Positions 1-7,708 of a stretch of 10,012 bases of DNA are shown here, one piece after another (the stretch's first letter is position 1; every line of letters starts with the position of its first letter). Position numbers and translations under genes: made by a program. The stretch is taken from positions 1 to 10,012 of the forward strand of contig JAITSW010000065.1 of assembly GCA_031287505.1 (NCBI GenBank). The letters are read 5' to 3'. The notes beneath the pieces are model-generated. The model did not search any database. It was not told where the DNA came from and saw nothing but the letters and a program-made list of their open reading frames with translations. The DNA comes from Propionibacteriaceae bacterium (GTDB lineage: Bacteria; Actinomycetota; Actinomycetes; Propionibacteriales; Propionibacteriaceae).

Positions 1-924
1 TTGGTGATCTTGGCGGTCACCTCGGTTGGCATCTACGGATTCGTCTTAGCCGGCTGGTCGTCGAATTCGCCCTATTCGCTGTTGGGAGCCTTGCGTTCTT
101 CGGCGCAGATGGTTTCCTACGAGGTGTCAATGGGTTTGAGCTTCGCGGCAGTCTTCCTTTATACCGGGTCAATGTCTACTTCAGATATCGTGCTGGCGCA
201 GGGGGAGAAACTCGTTCCGTTCGGCCTCGATTTCGGCCTGACGAACTGGTACTGGTTGCCGCTGCTTCCCAGCTTCGCCATCTATGTGATTTCGATGGTG
301 GGCGAAACCAACCGCGCGCCATTTGACCTGGTAGAGGCCGAATCAGAGCTGGTTTCGGGCTATCTCACCGAGTATTCGGGTTTCCGCTACGCGATCTACT
401 TCTTGGCGGAATACATCAATATGGCCACCGTGTCGGCAATTGCGACCACCTTGTTCGCCGGCGGATACCTTTGCCCGTGGCCATTCAATCAGATTGAGTT
501 CCTCAATAATGTCTGGCTCGGGCCGGTGTGGTTCGTCATCAAGGTGCAACTGTTCATTTCGCTCTTCGTTTGGCTGCGCGGCACCTTGCCCCGCTTCCGG
601 TACGACCAGTTCATGAGCTTGGGCTGGAAGGCCCTTATCCCAATATCAGCGGTCTGGCTGGTGCTTATCGCCACCGTGCGCACAGCCACCAGAGAAGGCT
701 GGCTAGCGGGTCAGAATCTCATCTGGGTGGCTGCCGTTCTGGTGGTGTTGCTGATTGTCTTGTTCCTCTTTGGTTCCAAGCCGGAGCCGCCGGCTGCGGT
801 TGAGTCGCCGACACCTGCGGCATTTGACGCATTCGCAGGTGGTTTTCCGGTGGCTCCGATGCCCGGACAGGTTTCAGCCCGGCAGCCGGTTGTTCTCACC
901 GACGAACAGGAGGATGTCCGATGA
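1..924 (+). CDS. nuoH: NADH-quinone oxidoreductase subunit H (complex I membrane heel subunit), 5' end missing
   Basis: NuoH (ND1 family) anchors the membrane arm to the peripheral arm of complex I and forms much of the quinone-binding chamber. The visible 307 residues start in the middle of the protein. The TTG at base 1 is an internal codon, and I estimate roughly 100-130 N-terminal residues lie upstream. Family motifs are clear: [15 protein letters not shown] at residues 18-32 followed by QMVSYEV (36-42), and the quinone-site loop from ETNRAPFDL (102-110) to FLAEY (134-138), rich in acidic residues (EAESE, TEYSG). [13 protein letters not shown] (191-203) precedes the last membrane helices. 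After about residue 260 comes a Pro/Ala-rich hydrophilic tail of about 48 residues, absent from E. coli NuoH but common in actinobacterial versions (family knowledge). The stop overlaps the nuoI start as ATGA. Identification is certain; only the start is unknown. Confidence 0.97.
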   Translation: MVILAVTSVGIYGFVLAGWSSNSPYSLLGALRSSAQMVSYEVSMGLSFAAVFLYTGSMSTSDIVLAQGEKLVPFGLDFGLTNWYWLPLLPSFAIYVISMVGETNRAPFDLVEAESELVSGYLTEYSGFRYAIYFLAEYINMATVSAIATTLFAGGYLCPWPFNQIEFLNNVWLGPVWFVIKVQLFISLFVWLRGTLPRFRYDQFMSLGWKALIPISAVWLVLIATVRTATREGWLAGQNLIWVAAVLVVLLIVLFLFGSKPEPPAAVESPTPAAFDAFAGGFPVAPMPGQVSARQPVVLTDEQEDVR

Positions 925-1487
925 GTTTCTTCTCCGACGTTTTCTCCCCTTGGGCTGGGTTCTGGGTCACCTTCAAGTACATCTTCAAGAAAACCTTCAC
1001 CCAGGGTTACCCGGAGAAGGGGAAGGAAAAGGTCACCGAACCGCGGTTCCACGGTCGCCACCAGCTCAACCGCTGGCCAGACGGGCTGGAAAAGTGCGTG
1101 GGGTGCGAGCTGTGTGCTTGGGCTTGCCCAGCCGACGCCATCTATGTCGAAGGTGCTGCCAACACCGATGCCGAGCGGTTCTCGCCAGGAGAACGCTATG
1201 GGCGGGTCTACGAGATCAACTATTTGCGCTGTGTCTTCTGCGGCATGTGCATTGAGGCTTGTCCAACGCGCGCGCTAACGATGACGAACGAGTTCAAACT
1301 GGCTGACCGCACTCGCGAGTCGTTGATCTACACCAAAGACATGCTCTTGGCAGATTTACTCCCCGGCATGGAAGAGCCCCCGCATCCGCGTCGGCTAGCC
1401 GTCGACGAAAAGGGCTATTTCCTCGGGCTGCCAGACGATGGCAAACCAGATGTGAGGGTTCCAATTTCTGAAGGAGGCACCCTGTGA
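921..1487 (+). CDS. nuoI: NADH-quinone oxidoreductase subunit I (two 4Fe-4S clusters)
   Basis: NuoI (NQO9/TYKY family) is the peripheral-arm subunit that carries clusters N6a and N6b and passes electrons toward N2 and the quinone next to NuoH. The 188-residue protein has two complete ferredoxin motifs. The first is C59-x2-C62-x2-C65-x3-C69-P, and the second is C104-x2-C107-x2-C110-x3-C114-P; all eight cluster ligands are present. The N-terminal amphipathic stretch (about residues 5-30) and the [11 protein letters not shown] segment (41-51) match the membrane-facing part of the family. The ATG at 921 overlaps the nuoH stop (ATGA) and has a strong Shine-Dalgarno AGGAGG at 908-913, 7 bases upstream. 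The C-terminal tail after about residue 135 is hydrophilic and longer than in E. coli, which is usual in actinobacteria. There is no sign of truncation or frameshift. Confidence 0.98.
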   Translation: MSFFSDVFSPWAGFWVTFKYIFKKTFTQGYPEKGKEKVTEPRFHGRHQLNRWPDGLEKCVGCELCAWACPADAIYVEGAANTDAERFSPGERYGRVYEINYLRCVFCGMCIEACPTRALTMTNEFKLADRTRESLIYTKDMLLADLLPGMEEPPHPRRLAVDEKGYFLGLPDDGKPDVRVPISEGGTL

Positions 1488-2317
1488 GCGGTCAACTCCT
1501 GGTCTTCGTTATTTGTGGGGCCTTCGCCGTCCTTGGGGCATTGGGCTTGCTCTTCTTCCACAAGGCCGTCCATGCGGCTTTGTCGCTGGCACTGGTCATG
1601 ATCAACCTGGCGGCCATCTATGCGGCCTTGGACGCAGCGCTACTGGCCATGGCCCAGGTCATCGTCTATACCGGCGCGATACTGATGCTCTTTCTCTTCG
1701 TGATCATGCTCGTCGGCATTGACCGCAGAGAATCCCATCGCGAGCTGATCCCCGGCCAAGGCGTGGTGGCAATTCTTGCCGGTATCGGGACGCTGGGTTT
1801 GCTTGTTTTCGCAATCTTGGGTTCTTTCCCGGCTCAGGCTGTGGGGCTGGAGGCGGCCAACGGCGGCAATGTCGAGTCTTTGGCGGCGTTGATCTTTGGA
1901 AGCTATGTCTTTGCTTTTGAGTTCATCTCGGCGTTGATGATAATTGCCCCTATCGGAGCCATGGTGTTGGCGCAGCAAGCCCGGCTCACTGCGAAGAAGA
2001 CGCAAAGGGAACGGGCCGCCGCCCGCATCGAGGCCTATGCGCAAAAGGGCGTTCACCCTGGCACTTTGCCAAACTCAGGCGTGACAGCACTACAGGATTC
2101 CATCGCGGTTCCCGGCTTGCTGCCTGCTGGCCGTATCTCCACTTCTTCGGTCTCGCAGGCGATGGTCGACCGCGATGCGGTCGTGAACGTCCACGCGGTT
2201 TCGCTGTTGACGGCACAGCGCTTTGCCGAGCTTTCCGGTGAGGTGCCACCGGCGATCATCAAGCCCGAGCCCGTTGATTTGGTTGACACCAAAGATGAAA
2301 GGGAGTTGCTCAAGTGA
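1484..2317 (+). CDS. nuoJ: NADH-quinone oxidoreductase subunit J with long C-terminal tail
   Basis: NuoJ (ND6 family) is a five-helix membrane subunit of complex I, next to NuoK and NuoH. Its third helix takes part in coupling quinone reduction to proton movement. The first about 165 of 277 residues are the conserved membrane domain. [21 protein letters not shown] (about 55-75) is the family signature helix, and [21 protein letters not shown] (about 143-163) is the last helix. The remaining about 110 residues are hydrophilic, starting with a basic segment ([20 protein letters not shown]), and have no counterpart in the short E. coli protein. Tails of this kind occur in actinobacterial NuoJ; their function is not known to me. 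The start is GTG at 1484, overlapping the nuoI stop (GTGA). AAGGAGG at 1471-1477 lies 6 bases upstream and decides this start. Confidence 0.96.
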   Translation: MSGQLLVFVICGAFAVLGALGLLFFHKAVHAALSLALVMINLAAIYAALDAALLAMAQVIVYTGAILMLFLFVIMLVGIDRRESHRELIPGQGVVAILAGIGTLGLLVFAILGSFPAQAVGLEAANGGNVESLAALIFGSYVFAFEFISALMIIAPIGAMVLAQQARLTAKKTQRERAAARIEAYAQKGVHPGTLPNSGVTALQDSIAVPGLLPAGRISTSSVSQAMVDRDAVVNVHAVSLLTAQRFAELSGEVPPAIIKPEPVDLVDTKDERELLK

Positions 2318-2613
2318 ACCCGGAAATGGTGGCCCTGCTGGCCGCGGTACTCTTCGTTCTTGGCGCGGTGGGAGTTTTGATTCGCCGCAATGCGTTGGTC
2401 ATCTTCATGTGCGTCGAGTTGATGCTCAACTCGGCCAATCTCCTGCTGGTGTCTTTTGCCTACGCCCACGGCTCGCTCGATGGCCAGGTTGCCGCCTTCT
2501 TTGTGATGGTGGTCGCTGCCGCAGAGGTGGTCGTCGGGCTTTCTATCATTGTGTCCGTCTATCGATCCAGACGCACGACTTCGGTTGACGCGCCCGATCT
2601 ACTGAAGCTGTGA
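2314..2613 (+). CDS. nuoK: NADH-quinone oxidoreductase subunit K
   Basis: NuoK (ND4L family) is a small three-helix membrane subunit of complex I that lines the central hydrophilic axis of proton translocation. The protein has the usual length of 99 residues. The two membrane-buried glutamates needed for pumping in E. coli (E36 and E72) are present here as E35, in [11 protein letters not shown], and E71, in [11 protein letters not shown]. The translation start is GTG at 2314, overlapping the nuoJ stop (GTGA). It is preceded by AAGGGAG at 2299-2305, 8 bases upstream. The short C-terminal tail after about residue 84 is basic and then acidic, and is cytoplasmic by family topology. The nuoL ribosome binding site begins inside this gene's stop codon, so expression of the two is probably coupled. 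Confidence 0.98.
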   Translation: MNPEMVALLAAVLFVLGAVGVLIRRNALVIFMCVELMLNSANLLLVSFAYAHGSLDGQVAAFFVMVVAAAEVVVGLSIIVSVYRSRRTTSVDAPDLLKL

Positions 2614-2623
2614 GGTCGGTGCG

Positions 2624-4537
2624 ATGATACTCCTCGAACCCGAATTGACCGGCCAGACCCTATATATTTCCGGCGGCGTCTTCGACTTCGCCTGGTTGAT
2701 GTTGGCAGCACCAGCTGTTGGGGCAGCTGTTCTGCTACTCACCGGATCGTTCTTTGACAAGCGGGGGCATTGGATTTCCATTCTGGCGGTCTTAGCCTCT
2801 TTCGCCACCGCGTTGGCGATCTTCGTCCAGTTTCTCATCGGTGGCGGCGGGAGCTATTCAGTTGATTACCTCAACTGGATCACCACGCCGGCATGGTCGG
2901 TGAATATCGGCCTTTACATCGATCAACTCTCGATCCTCTTCGCGCTGTTGATCACCGGGGTTGGCTCGGTGATCCACATCTATTCGGTGGGCTACATGGC
3001 GCATGATGTCCGGCGGCGGCGTTTTTTCGCCTTTTTGAATCTCTTCGTCTTTGCGATGCTGCTGCTGGTCTTGGCCAACGACTATCTGGTGCTTTTTGTC
3101 GGTTGGGAAGGGGTGGGTCTTTCGTCCTATCTTTTGATCGGTTTCTGGCAGCATAAGCCGGCGGCTGCCGCAGCGGCTAAGAAGGCCTTCGTGATGAACC
3201 GTATCGGCGATTTGGGCTTGACTATGACGGTTTTCACCCTGTTGGCGTTCCTCGGGTCGTCCTCATTTGCGGACGTGGACGCTAAAATCGGCACGCTGTC
3301 CCCGCAGTGGATTACCGCAGTCGGCTTGTTCTTGCTGCTGGCGGCTTGCGGCAAGTCAGCCCAGTTCCCGTTGCAGGCTTGGCTGCTCGACGCTATGGAA
3401 GGCCCGACCCCGGTGTCGGCGCTCATCCACGCGGCCACCATGGTCACCGCCGGCGTTTACCTGGTCGTTCGCTCCCATACCATCTTCGCGGTCTCTGAGA
3501 TTGCCACCACCGCAGTGGTCATCGTGGCCACCGTCACCATCTTCATAGGCGCTTGGATTGGCTGCGCGAAGGACGACATCAAGAAGGTTCTGGCCGGTTC
3601 GACCATGAGCCAGATCGGCTACATGCTTTTGGCCGCCGGCATTGGGCCGGCAGGTTATGCCTTCGCAATCTTCCACTTGATCACCCACGGCTTCTTCAAG
3701 GCAAATATGTTCTTGGGGGCCGGCTCGGTGATGCACGCCACCGGCGATGACGTGGATATGCGTCACTTCGGAGGCCTGGCGAGATTCCTTCCGGTGACTT
3801 TCGCCACCTTTGCCATGGGTTATCTGGCCATCATCGGCATCCCGCCGCTGGCCGGCTACTTCTCCAAAGACCACATTATCGAGGCGGCGTTTGAGCATAA
3901 TCTCGTTGTGGGTTCGGCTGCGCTGTTGGGTGCCGGTATCACGGCGTTCTATATGACGCGTTTGATGATGATGACCTTTTTCGGGGCGCGTCGCTGGGAA
4001 CCTGGCGTGCATCCGCACGAGTCTCCCAAGTCGATGACTATTCAGCTGATCATCTTGGCCCTCTTCTCGGTGGCTATCGGCGTGGTGATGAACGGCTGGA
4101 TTCAAGGCTGGTTGGCACCGGCCTTGGGCACTGAAGTCCACGAAATCCAGTGGCTGCCGACTCCGATTGGTTTGATCACCTTGTTAGTCGTCATCGTCGG
4201 TGTTGCGGCCGGCGTCTACCTCTTCCGTGTTCGCCCGGTTCCAGTTGCCCAACCGCAGACGAAGAATCCGCTGGTCATCGCCGGCCGCAATGACCTATTT
4301 GGAGATTTGGCGAACGAGACGCTGGTGGTCAAGCCGACCATGTTCGCGGCTCAGGTGGCAAACGCCAATGACACGGTGTTCATCGACGGGGCTATCGACG
4401 GGGTGGCTGTCGGGGCGTTGAAACTCTCCGAGATTGGCCGCAAGTTGCAATCTGGGCGGGTTCGCTCCTACGCGTTGGCGACCTTCGTCGGCGCGGTCTT
4501 TATCGGCGTGATCACAATTATTGGCCAGTTGGGTTAG
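2624..4537 (+). CDS. nuoL: NADH-quinone oxidoreductase subunit L (distal antiporter-like proton pump)
   Basis: NuoL (ND5 family, related to Mrp antiporters) is the most distal proton-pumping subunit of complex I and carries the long lateral helix along the membrane arm. The 637-residue length fits the family. Visible key elements are FVGWEGVGLSSYLLIGFW with E162 (E. coli E144), K244 in GKSAQFPLQAWLLDAMEGPTP (E. coli K229), the FHLITHGFFKANMFLGAG helix with H355 and K359, and GYFSKDHIIEAAF with K415/D416 (E. coli K399/D400). The segment after about residue 500 includes an amphipathic stretch and a last hydrophobic helix (about 618-637), consistent with the lateral arm and its anchor. ATG 2624 is chosen because GAGGT (2612-2616) lies 7 bases upstream. 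The gap to nuoK is 10 bases and to nuoM 13 bases. All charged residues expected for pumping are present. Confidence 0.98.
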   Translation: MILLEPELTGQTLYISGGVFDFAWLMLAAPAVGAAVLLLTGSFFDKRGHWISILAVLASFATALAIFVQFLIGGGGSYSVDYLNWITTPAWSVNIGLYIDQLSILFALLITGVGSVIHIYSVGYMAHDVRRRRFFAFLNLFVFAMLLLVLANDYLVLFVGWEGVGLSSYLLIGFWQHKPAAAAAAKKAFVMNRIGDLGLTMTVFTLLAFLGSSSFADVDAKIGTLSPQWITAVGLFLLLAACGKSAQFPLQAWLLDAMEGPTPVSALIHAATMVTAGVYLVVRSHTIFAVSEIATTAVVIVATVTIFIGAWIGCAKDDIKKVLAGSTMSQIGYMLLAAGIGPAGYAFAIFHLITHGFFKANMFLGAGSVMHATGDDVDMRHFGGLARFLPVTFATFAMGYLAIIGIPPLAGYFSKDHIIEAAFEHNLVVGSAALLGAGITAFYMTRLMMMTFFGARRWEPGVHPHESPKSMTIQLIILALFSVAIGVVMNGWIQGWLAPALGTEVHEIQWLPTPIGLITLLVVIVGVAAGVYLFRVRPVPVAQPQTKNPLVIAGRNDLFGDLANETLVVKPTMFAAQVANANDTVFIDGAIDGVAVGALKLSEIGRKLQSGRVRSYALATFVGAVFIGVITIIGQLG

Positions 4538-4539
4538 AG

Positions 4540-4544
4540 AGGAG
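4540..4544 (+). promoter_or_regulatory. Ribosome binding site fixing the nuoM start
   Basis: AGGAG at 4540-4544 lies 6 bases before ATG 4551 and 3 bases after the nuoL stop (4535-4537). It favours ATG 4551 over the in-frame TTG at 4521, which lies inside nuoL and has no such site in front of it. Confidence 0.8.
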
Positions 4545-4550
4545 CAGGCA

Positions 4551-6143
4551 ATGACATTTCCCTTGTTGACGTTCCTGGGCTTACTGCCGCTGATTGGCGC
4601 GGCCGTCTTGGTGCTGCCGGTCAAAGAAGCCGGACGGGCGATTGGATTCACCTTCGCACTAGGCACTTTGGCGGTAGTGGCCGCAGTGGTTCCACTGTAT
4701 TTGGCTGGAGTGGAGCTAGCCGTTAGCATCCCTTGGATTCCAGCATTTGGAGCCACCTGGGCATTGAATTTGGACGGCATGGGCCTTGCCATGGTCGCAA
4801 TGACGGCAACCTTGGTGCCGGTGGTGATGGTGGCCGAGTGGCACATCCCGGAGCGCCAGGGACGCTGGACCGGGCAGGCCTTTTTCGGGCTGATCCTCTT
4901 CCTTGAAGGGTTGGCCCTGTTGGTCTTTATGGCTGGCGACTTGCTGCTGTTCTACCTGCTCTTCGAAGCGACTTTGATCCCGATGTATTTCCTCATCGGC
5001 GGTTTCGGAACGGGCAACCGCTCCAAGGCCGCTATAAAGTTCTTGCTCTTTGGTTTGGCCGGCGGTTTGATCATGCTGGTTCCCGTGATCGGGTCTGGCG
5101 TCATCGCGGCCCAAGAGCTGGGTGCCCCGACGCTTGCCCTGGATGCGCTTACCGGCGTGCTTTCTGGCGGGAACTGGGGCAAGGCGCTGTTCATCTGCTT
5201 CCTGGTGGCATTCATTTTGAAAGCCCCCATGGTGCCGGTGCACACCTGGCTGCCCACAGCCGCCGAATCCGGCACTCCCGGAAGCACCGCGCTCATGGTC
5301 GGCATTCTCGACAAATTGGGTACCTTCGGCATGATCAAGATCTGCTTGATGCTCTTTCCCAATGAGAGCCGGTGGGCCGCTCCGGTGATGATCGCCCTGG
5401 CGCTGGTCTCGATCATCTATGGCGCTTTGGCTGCCATAGGATCGAAGAATCTGCTGCGTTTGGTCGCCTACACCTCGATCAGCCACTTTGGCTTCATGGT
5501 GCTGGGTATCTTCACCTTCACCTCGGTCGGTATCGGCGGCACGATGTTCTACATGCTCAACCACGGCTTCTCCACCGGGGCGCTGCTGCTGGTCTTGGGC
5601 TTCCTCATCTCGCGCCGGGGTTCTGCCCTGGTTGATGATTACGGCGGCGTGCAAAAGGTGGCTCCGGTACTCTCGGGTGCTTTGCTGCTTGCAGGTCTGA
5701 CCGGTTTGGCGCTTCCAGGCATGGCTACCTTTGTGTCGGAGTTTGAGGTCTTGGCTGGTGCTTGGTCGGCCTTCGATATCCCGTGGCCGGCGGCTATCGC
5801 GGCTTTGGGCACGGTCTTGGCAGCTGTCTACATATTGTTGATGTACCAACGCACTATGACCGGCTCGGTTACCGAGAAGGTTGAGCAGACAGTCACTGCT
5901 GATCTGACCTTGAGAGAGCGGATCATCGGCTTTGGGCTTTCGATTCTGCTGCTGGTTCTCGGGATCTTTCCGCAATTGATTCTGAACTTCATTACCCCGA
6001 CAGCTGAAGGGGTGACGGAAGTTATGAGTACCCACACAGGGGTCTGGACGATTGACGATGAGTTGCAAGGTGATCAGATTGTGACTATTTACGACGACGG
6101 AACTGTCGTGGCAACTCCGGCTAAAGATCAGGAGGCCAAGTGA
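4551..6143 (+). CDS. nuoM: NADH-quinone oxidoreductase subunit M (antiporter-like proton pump)
   Basis: NuoM (ND4 family) is the middle antiporter-like proton channel of the complex I membrane arm. From ATG 4551 it has 530 residues. The residues essential in E. coli are in place: E139 in LLFEATLIPMYFLIGG (E144), K224 in FILKAPMVPVHTWLP (K234), K255 in GILDKLGTFG (K265), and E397 in TFVSEFEVL, the helix-12 glutamate that replaces the lysine of NuoL and NuoN (E407). The NHGFSTGALLLVLGF segment (337-351) carries the conserved H338. After the last membrane helix (about 460-480) comes a hydrophilic, mostly acidic tail of about 45-50 residues that E. coli lacks. An in-frame TTG at 4521 would add 10 residues but lies inside nuoL; AGGAG at 4540-4544 supports ATG 4551. 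The stop TGA overlaps the nuoN ATG by one base. Confidence 0.97.
   Translation: MTFPLLTFLGLLPLIGAAVLVLPVKEAGRAIGFTFALGTLAVVAAVVPLYLAGVELAVSIPWIPAFGATWALNLDGMGLAMVAMTATLVPVVMVAEWHIPERQGRWTGQAFFGLILFLEGLALLVFMAGDLLLFYLLFEATLIPMYFLIGGFGTGNRSKAAIKFLLFGLAGGLIMLVPVIGSGVIAAQELGAPTLALDALTGVLSGGNWGKALFICFLVAFILKAPMVPVHTWLPTAAESGTPGSTALMVGILDKLGTFGMIKICLMLFPNESRWAAPVMIALALVSIIYGALAAIGSKNLLRLVAYTSISHFGFMVLGIFTFTSVGIGGTMFYMLNHGFSTGALLLVLGFLISRRGSALVDDYGGVQKVAPVLSGALLLAGLTGLALPGMATFVSEFEVLAGAWSAFDIPWPAAIAALGTVLAAVYILLMYQRTMTGSVTEKVEQTVTADLTLRERIIGFGLSILLLVLGIFPQLILNFITPTAEGVTEVMSTHTGVWTIDDELQGDQIVTIYDDGTVVATPAKDQEAK
6130..6135 (+). promoter_or_regulatory. Ribosome binding site for nuoN, inside the end of nuoM
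   Basis: AGGAGG at 6130-6135 lies 7 bases before ATG 6143 but only 4 before the adjacent in-frame GTG 6140. The other genes of this operon use 6-9 bases, so ATG 6143 is the likelier start. Confidence 0.75.
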
Positions 6144-7708
6144 TGGGTATTCTCGAAATCACCGCTCCCACATTTGAATGGTTGGAGCTTTCCCCGCTGC
6201 TGACGGTTCTTATCGGGGCAGTCCTGGGCGTTGTTGTCGAAGGGCTCGTCCCACGGGCATATCGCAACCTGTTGCAGGTTGCGATACTGGTCGTGACGAT
6301 CTTCACCGCTGCCGGTTTGCTCATCGTCAACTGGATATCCGCCCGGCTGGGCATCTTTGCCATGGGGGCTTTGGTTTTGGACGGCCCCGCCTACGTCACC
6401 TGGGCCGCCGAATTGCTCTTTGGCGGTTTGGCTATCTTGATTTTCGCCGAACGGCGGGCTGGTCAAGGCGCTTCAGTCTTTGTGGCTGCTGCCGCGACCG
6501 TGCCCGGTTCTAAAGACGAGCGCTTGGCCAACTCGATTGGCCGGGAGCACACCGAGGTCTATTCGCTGGCGCTGTTCTCGCTGTCCGGAATGATGGTCTT
6601 TGCCGCCTCCAACGACTTGATCACCATGTTCATCGCGCTAGAGGTTATGTCGCTGCCGCTCTATCTGCTTAGCGCGCTGGCCCGATATCGTCGTTTGCTC
6701 TCGCAAGAGGCAGCTTTGAAGTACTTTCTGTTGGGCTCGTTTGCCTCGGCATTCTTCCTCTTCGGTATTGGCTTGGTTTATGGCTTCTCGGGCTCTTTGA
6801 CACTCGAAGGTATCTCTTCGTCTATCACGCTCAGCGGCACCGGACGTGGGCTCTTGCTGGCCGGCATCGTCTTGTTGGCAGTGGGGTTGCTCTTCAAGAT
6901 TGGCGCGGTTCCATTCCAAAGCTGGGTGCCTGATGTTTACACCGGCGCCCCCACACCGGTAACCGGTTTCATGGCCATCGGCGTGAAATTCGCCGCTGTC
7001 ATGGGTTTGGCCAGGGTGTTCTTTGTGGCGCTTGGTGGTGAGCGCTGGTCTTGGCAGCCGGTTTTGGCCGTGATTGCGGTGCTCACTATGGCTGTGGGAG
7101 CCGTCTTGGCTCTCACCCAGACCAATATCAAGCGGTTGTTGGCCTACTCGGCGGTCTCACATGCGGGATTCGTCTTGACCGCTGTGGTGGGTGCGAATGC
7201 CTTCGTGCCCGATGGGCAGATCAATGCGTTGGGCGCAATTTCCTTCTACCTCATCGCCTACGGTTTCGCCACGGTGGCCGCCTTCGGCATAGTAACTTTG
7301 GTGCGCAAGGGTGCCGGAGAAACTCTAGAGCTTGGTGATTGGGCAGGTTTGGGAGTCAGGGAGCCAGTGCTTGCCGGTGCTTTTGCCGTGGCGCTGTTGA
7401 GTTTTGCGGGCATACCGCTTACCGCCGGATTCATTGGGAAGTGGGCCGTCTTCTCTTCAGCTTGGAGCGGCGGCTATGCCTGGTTGTCCATTGTCGGCGT
7501 GGGCTTCTCGCTGATAGCGGCTTATCTTTACCTCAAGGTCTTGGTCTCGATGTTCTTCGCCGACCCTGCTTCTTCGGTTTCAGCGGTCAAGCCGTCGTTG
7601 GCAACCTGGATACCGGTAATCGTCGGCGCAATAGGTTCACTGGTCTTCGGTTTGTTCCCCGGCCCGCTGATGGATTTGCTCTCGCATGCCGAGGTCTTCC
7701 TGCGTTGA
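6143..7708 (+). CDS. nuoN: NADH-quinone oxidoreductase subunit N (antiporter-like proton pump)
   Basis: NuoN (ND2 family) is the proximal antiporter-like proton channel of complex I, contacting NuoK and NuoM. It has 521 residues. Essential charged residues of the E. coli protein are conserved: E167 in IALEVMSLPLYLL (E133), K193 in EAALKYFLLGS (K158), K252 in LLFKIGAVPFQSWVPDVYTGAPTP (K217), K282 (K247) and K433 in AGFIGKWAVF (K395). Segment NIKRLLAYSAVSHAGF (328-343) is another strong family block. The start is ATG 6143, sharing one base with the nuoM stop (TGATG). A GTG directly before it (6140) is in frame and would add one residue, but AGGAGG at 6130-6135 is better spaced for ATG. The gene contains a perfect 11-bp inverted repeat at codons 40-48. 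Its TGA overlaps the TTG start of the next gene. Confidence 0.97.
   Translation: MGILEITAPTFEWLELSPLLTVLIGAVLGVVVEGLVPRAYRNLLQVAILVVTIFTAAGLLIVNWISARLGIFAMGALVLDGPAYVTWAAELLFGGLAILIFAERRAGQGASVFVAAAATVPGSKDERLANSIGREHTEVYSLALFSLSGMMVFAASNDLITMFIALEVMSLPLYLLSALARYRRLLSQEAALKYFLLGSFASAFFLFGIGLVYGFSGSLTLEGISSSITLSGTGRGLLLAGIVLLAVGLLFKIGAVPFQSWVPDVYTGAPTPVTGFMAIGVKFAAVMGLARVFFVALGGERWSWQPVLAVIAVLTMAVGAVLALTQTNIKRLLAYSAVSHAGFVLTAVVGANAFVPDGQINALGAISFYLIAYGFATVAAFGIVTLVRKGAGETLELGDWAGLGVREPVLAGAFAVALLSFAGIPLTAGFIGKWAVFSSAWSGGYAWLSIVGVGFSLIAAYLYLKVLVSMFFADPASSVSAVKPSLATWIPVIVGAIGSLVFGLFPGPLMDLLSHAEVFLR
6260..6286 (+). repeat. Perfect 11-bp inverted repeat (hairpin) within nuoN
   Basis: TATCGCAACCT at 6260-6270 and its exact reverse complement AGGTTGCGATA at 6276-6286 flank a 5-base loop (GTTGC). 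The loop itself repeats part of the right arm, so GCAAC at 6264-6268 could pair with either 6271-6275 or 6278-6282. It lies about 120 bases into nuoN, inside codons for AYRNLLQVAIL. No T-run follows, so it is not an intrinsic terminator. The structure is seen directly; any role is unknown. Confidence 0.85.
7691..7695 (+). promoter_or_regulatory. Ribosome binding site for the polyprenyl synthase, inside nuoN
   Basis: GAGGT at 7691-7695 lies 9 bases before TTG 7705. No other start codon nearby in this frame yields a full-length synthase with a Shine-Dalgarno, so the site supports the unusual TTG start that overlaps the nuoN stop. Confidence 0.6.

Noticed and set aside
1..3. TTG at the first base as a nuoH start codon
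   Set aside because: The first residues already correspond to an internal region of NuoH, shortly before the GWSSNS motif; the true start must lie upstream of the window.
1038..1049. 12-base palindrome GAACCGCGGTTC in nuoI
   Set aside because: About two 12-base palindromes are expected by chance in a window of this size, and it sits in coding sequence with no further symmetry.
2167..2183. 7-bp hairpin with a 3-base loop in the nuoJ tail
   Set aside because: Stems of this length with short loops are expected several times per 10 kb by chance.
3356..4141. 261-codon open frame on the - strand, antisense to nuoL
   Set aside because: Same composition artefact opposite conserved nuoL; no motif, no ribosome binding site pattern, no operon context.
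4521..4550. TTG at 4521 as the nuoM start
   Set aside because: It would lie inside nuoL and lacks a Shine-Dalgarno. AGGAG at 4540-4544 points to ATG 4551, which also begins at the first hydrophobic helix, as usual for NuoM.
4716..6068. 450-codon open frame on the - strand, antisense to nuoM
   Set aside because: The translation is rich in H, Q, R, D and E with no recognisable domain, which is what the complement of a hydrophobic membrane-protein gene gives. It lies fully inside nuoM, whose conserved residues prove the + strand is coding.
7339..7704. N-terminal extension of the polyprenyl synthase reading frame into nuoN
   Set aside because: This part overlaps conserved nuoN codons in another frame and gives an Arg/Cys-rich non-family sequence. 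Homology to synthases begins only after TTG 7705.
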